A DNA stretch of 64,000 nt, from assembly GCF_016902415.1 (NCBI RefSeq), contig NZ_JACJLV010000004.1, forward strand, positions 1-64,000, written 5' to 3'. The stretch is from Mordavella massiliensis (GTDB taxonomy: Bacteria; Bacillota; Clostridia; Lachnospirales; Lachnospiraceae). The notes beneath the pieces are model-generated. The model was not told the DNA's origin. It saw nothing but the letters and a program-made list of their open reading frames with translations, and did not search any database. Both the position numbers and the translations under genes were made by a program. Of this stretch, positions 62,986-64,000 are shown one piece after another. Position 1 is the first letter of the stretch. Each line of letters starts with the position of its first letter.

Positions 62986-64000
62986 TTAATTGCCCATCTC
63001 AAAGTTCAACTGATCTTCTGCTTCCTGGAGAGCCTCCATGGTATCTGCGCCGTTGATGATATTTACGATCGCTGTTCCCACGTAGTTACGTGCGGAATAG
63101 TGATAATCGCTCTGCTCTACGATCTGTACGTTTGTACCCATCTCAACGATGTCTGCGTAGATCGGCTGGTTGTTGAAGTACTCAACGCCTTCCTGATATA
63201 CTTCTGTCTCGCCGGCAGGAGCATAAGTAGAAATCACGCCACCATCTCTTAACGCGTTGTCATAGGTCTCTGTGCTTCCGCCAAATGTGTAAGCAAGGAA
63301 ATCTTTTGCAAGATCTACATTGTGGCAGTTGGATGTAATATACAGAGAGGAACCGCCGTTACTTGCGTAACCTTCGCCGCCCTCAAGTGTCGGCATGGAT
63401 GTGATCTCCCATTTACCGCTGTTTGCTTCTACCTTCTCGATAGTCGGGATGATCCAGTTACCATTCATAACACCTGCAACCTGGTCGCCCTGGATTGCTT
63501 TGTCTGTGTAGTCAGACCAGCTGTTCGGCATCAGAAGTGTGCCGTCTTTTGCCATCTGAACCAGTTTTTCAACGATCTCTACCAGTGTCTCGTTCTCTGT
63601 GATGTACGGTTTGCCGTCTTTGAACTGGGAAACGCCCTCTGCCTGCATCATCATGTACGGAAGGTCGTTACCGTCAGCGTTCATACACAGAAGAGCTTTG
63701 CCTGTCTTGTCATATACAGCCTTGCCGATCTCCATGAACTTGTCCCATGTGCAGCCTGTCAGGTCGTCGATGGTGTATCCTGCTTCTTCCAGAAGGTCTG
63801 TACGGTATGCGCATACAACAGTACCGTTGTCTACCGGCACACCATAATGCTCGCCGTCGATGGTGGAGTAATCCAGTTTCTCTGCAGCGAAGTCATCCCA
63901 GTTGATGTCGATGTCGCCAAGAGCGGTCCATGCATCCGGATAATCAGATACATATCTCTGGATGTAGTGATCCTGGAACAGTACCATGTCCGGAAGGTTG
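62986..64000 (-). CDS. ABC transporter solute-binding protein (sugar), N-terminus outside window
   Basis: The C-terminal 338 residues or so of a family 1 sugar-binding protein. The frame is open to the window edge (NLPDMVLFQDHYIQRYV), so the signal peptide and first domain lie beyond it. Visible: VPVDNGTVVCAYRTDLLEEAGY, AGVMNGNWIIPTIEKV and SLYITSNCHNVDLAKDFLAY, typical of extracellular sugar-binding lipoproteins. First gene of the operon with the two permeases. Confidence 0.92.
   Translation of the reverse strand, partial: NLPDMVLFQDHYIQRYVSDYPDAWTALGDIDINWDDFAAEKLDYSTIDGEHYGVPVDNGTVVCAYRTDLLEEAGYTIDDLTGCTWDKFMEIGKAVYDKTGKALLCMNADGNDLPYMMMQAEGVSQFKDGKPYITENETLVEIVEKLVQMAKDGTLLMPNSWSDYTDKAIQGDQVAGVMNGNWIIPTIEKVEANSGKWEITSMPTLEGGEGYASNGGSSLYITSNCHNVDLAKDFLAYTFGGSTETYDNALRDGGVISTYAPAGETEVYQEGVEYFNNQPIYADIVEMGTNVQIVEQSDYHYSARNYVGTAIVNIINGADTMEALQEAEDQLNFEMGN

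Overview
The window (about 48-50% G+C by eye, low-GC Gram-positive promoters and ribosome sites) looks like a chromosomal segment of a gut Lachnospiraceae (Clostridia) bacterium. Evidence: the cysS-mrnC-rlmB-sigH block, the hrcA-grpE-dnaK-dnaJ operon with a CIRCE element, T-box leaders, a single-chain PurL, DinR/LexA boxes of the Firmicutes type, and a host-glycan locus (sulfatase, anaerobic sulfatase-maturing enzyme, GH112 phosphorylase). Genus cannot be fixed from sequence reading alone.

Layout. 1-10.7 kb: housekeeping (purA, cls, a MocR-type regulator behind glnS, tRNA-Thr, sigH-rlmB-mrnC-cysS). 10.8-16.5 kb: a two-component system, a small degraded acetyltransferase locus with an antitoxin-like ORF, an Eis-like acetyltransferase, ispF. 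16.5-22.2 kb: tRNA-Met and tRNA-Val, gdhA, purL. 22.2-27.6 kb: a four-gene operon (radical SAM DNA-repair protein, its TIGR03915 partner, a nuclease-helicase fusion, a DUF1461 membrane protein) behind a promoter framed by two LexA-type boxes. 27.8-33 kb: mrp, then TauE/SafE-glgX-ornithine cyclodeaminase family-ridA. 33-42.5 kb: the host-glycan region, with sulfatase and AraC regulator facing an ABC transporter-small membrane protein-GH112-anSME operon. 42.5-47.5 kb: heat-shock operon. 47.6-55 kb: an accessory, partly decayed stretch (IS1634-type transposase remnant, cstA with a T-box leader, three gene fragments, an ABC exporter, a regulator and a ferredoxin that are truncated head to head). 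55-64 kb: GH2 and GH42 beta-galactosidase-type enzymes with a divergent AraC regulator and an ABC sugar transporter that runs off the window end.

How the genes work together. The sulfatase would remove sulfate from host glycans after anSME converts its Cys52 to formylglycine; the ABC transporter would import the beta-1,3-galactosyl-N-acetylhexosamine disaccharide for GH112 phosphorolysis. The GH2/GH42 operon and its transporter are a second galactoside module. The DNA-repair operon appears to be under SOS control.

Most unusual observations: a T-box with an apparent alanine specifier in front of cstA; a T-box antiterminator/terminator without a Stem I in front of cysS; an 85-bp near-perfect direct repeat bracketing about 4 kb of accessory DNA; long GGGGAC-type palindromes at three sites; a MocR regulator whose PLP lysine is replaced by arginine; and anSME placed inside the GH112 operon.
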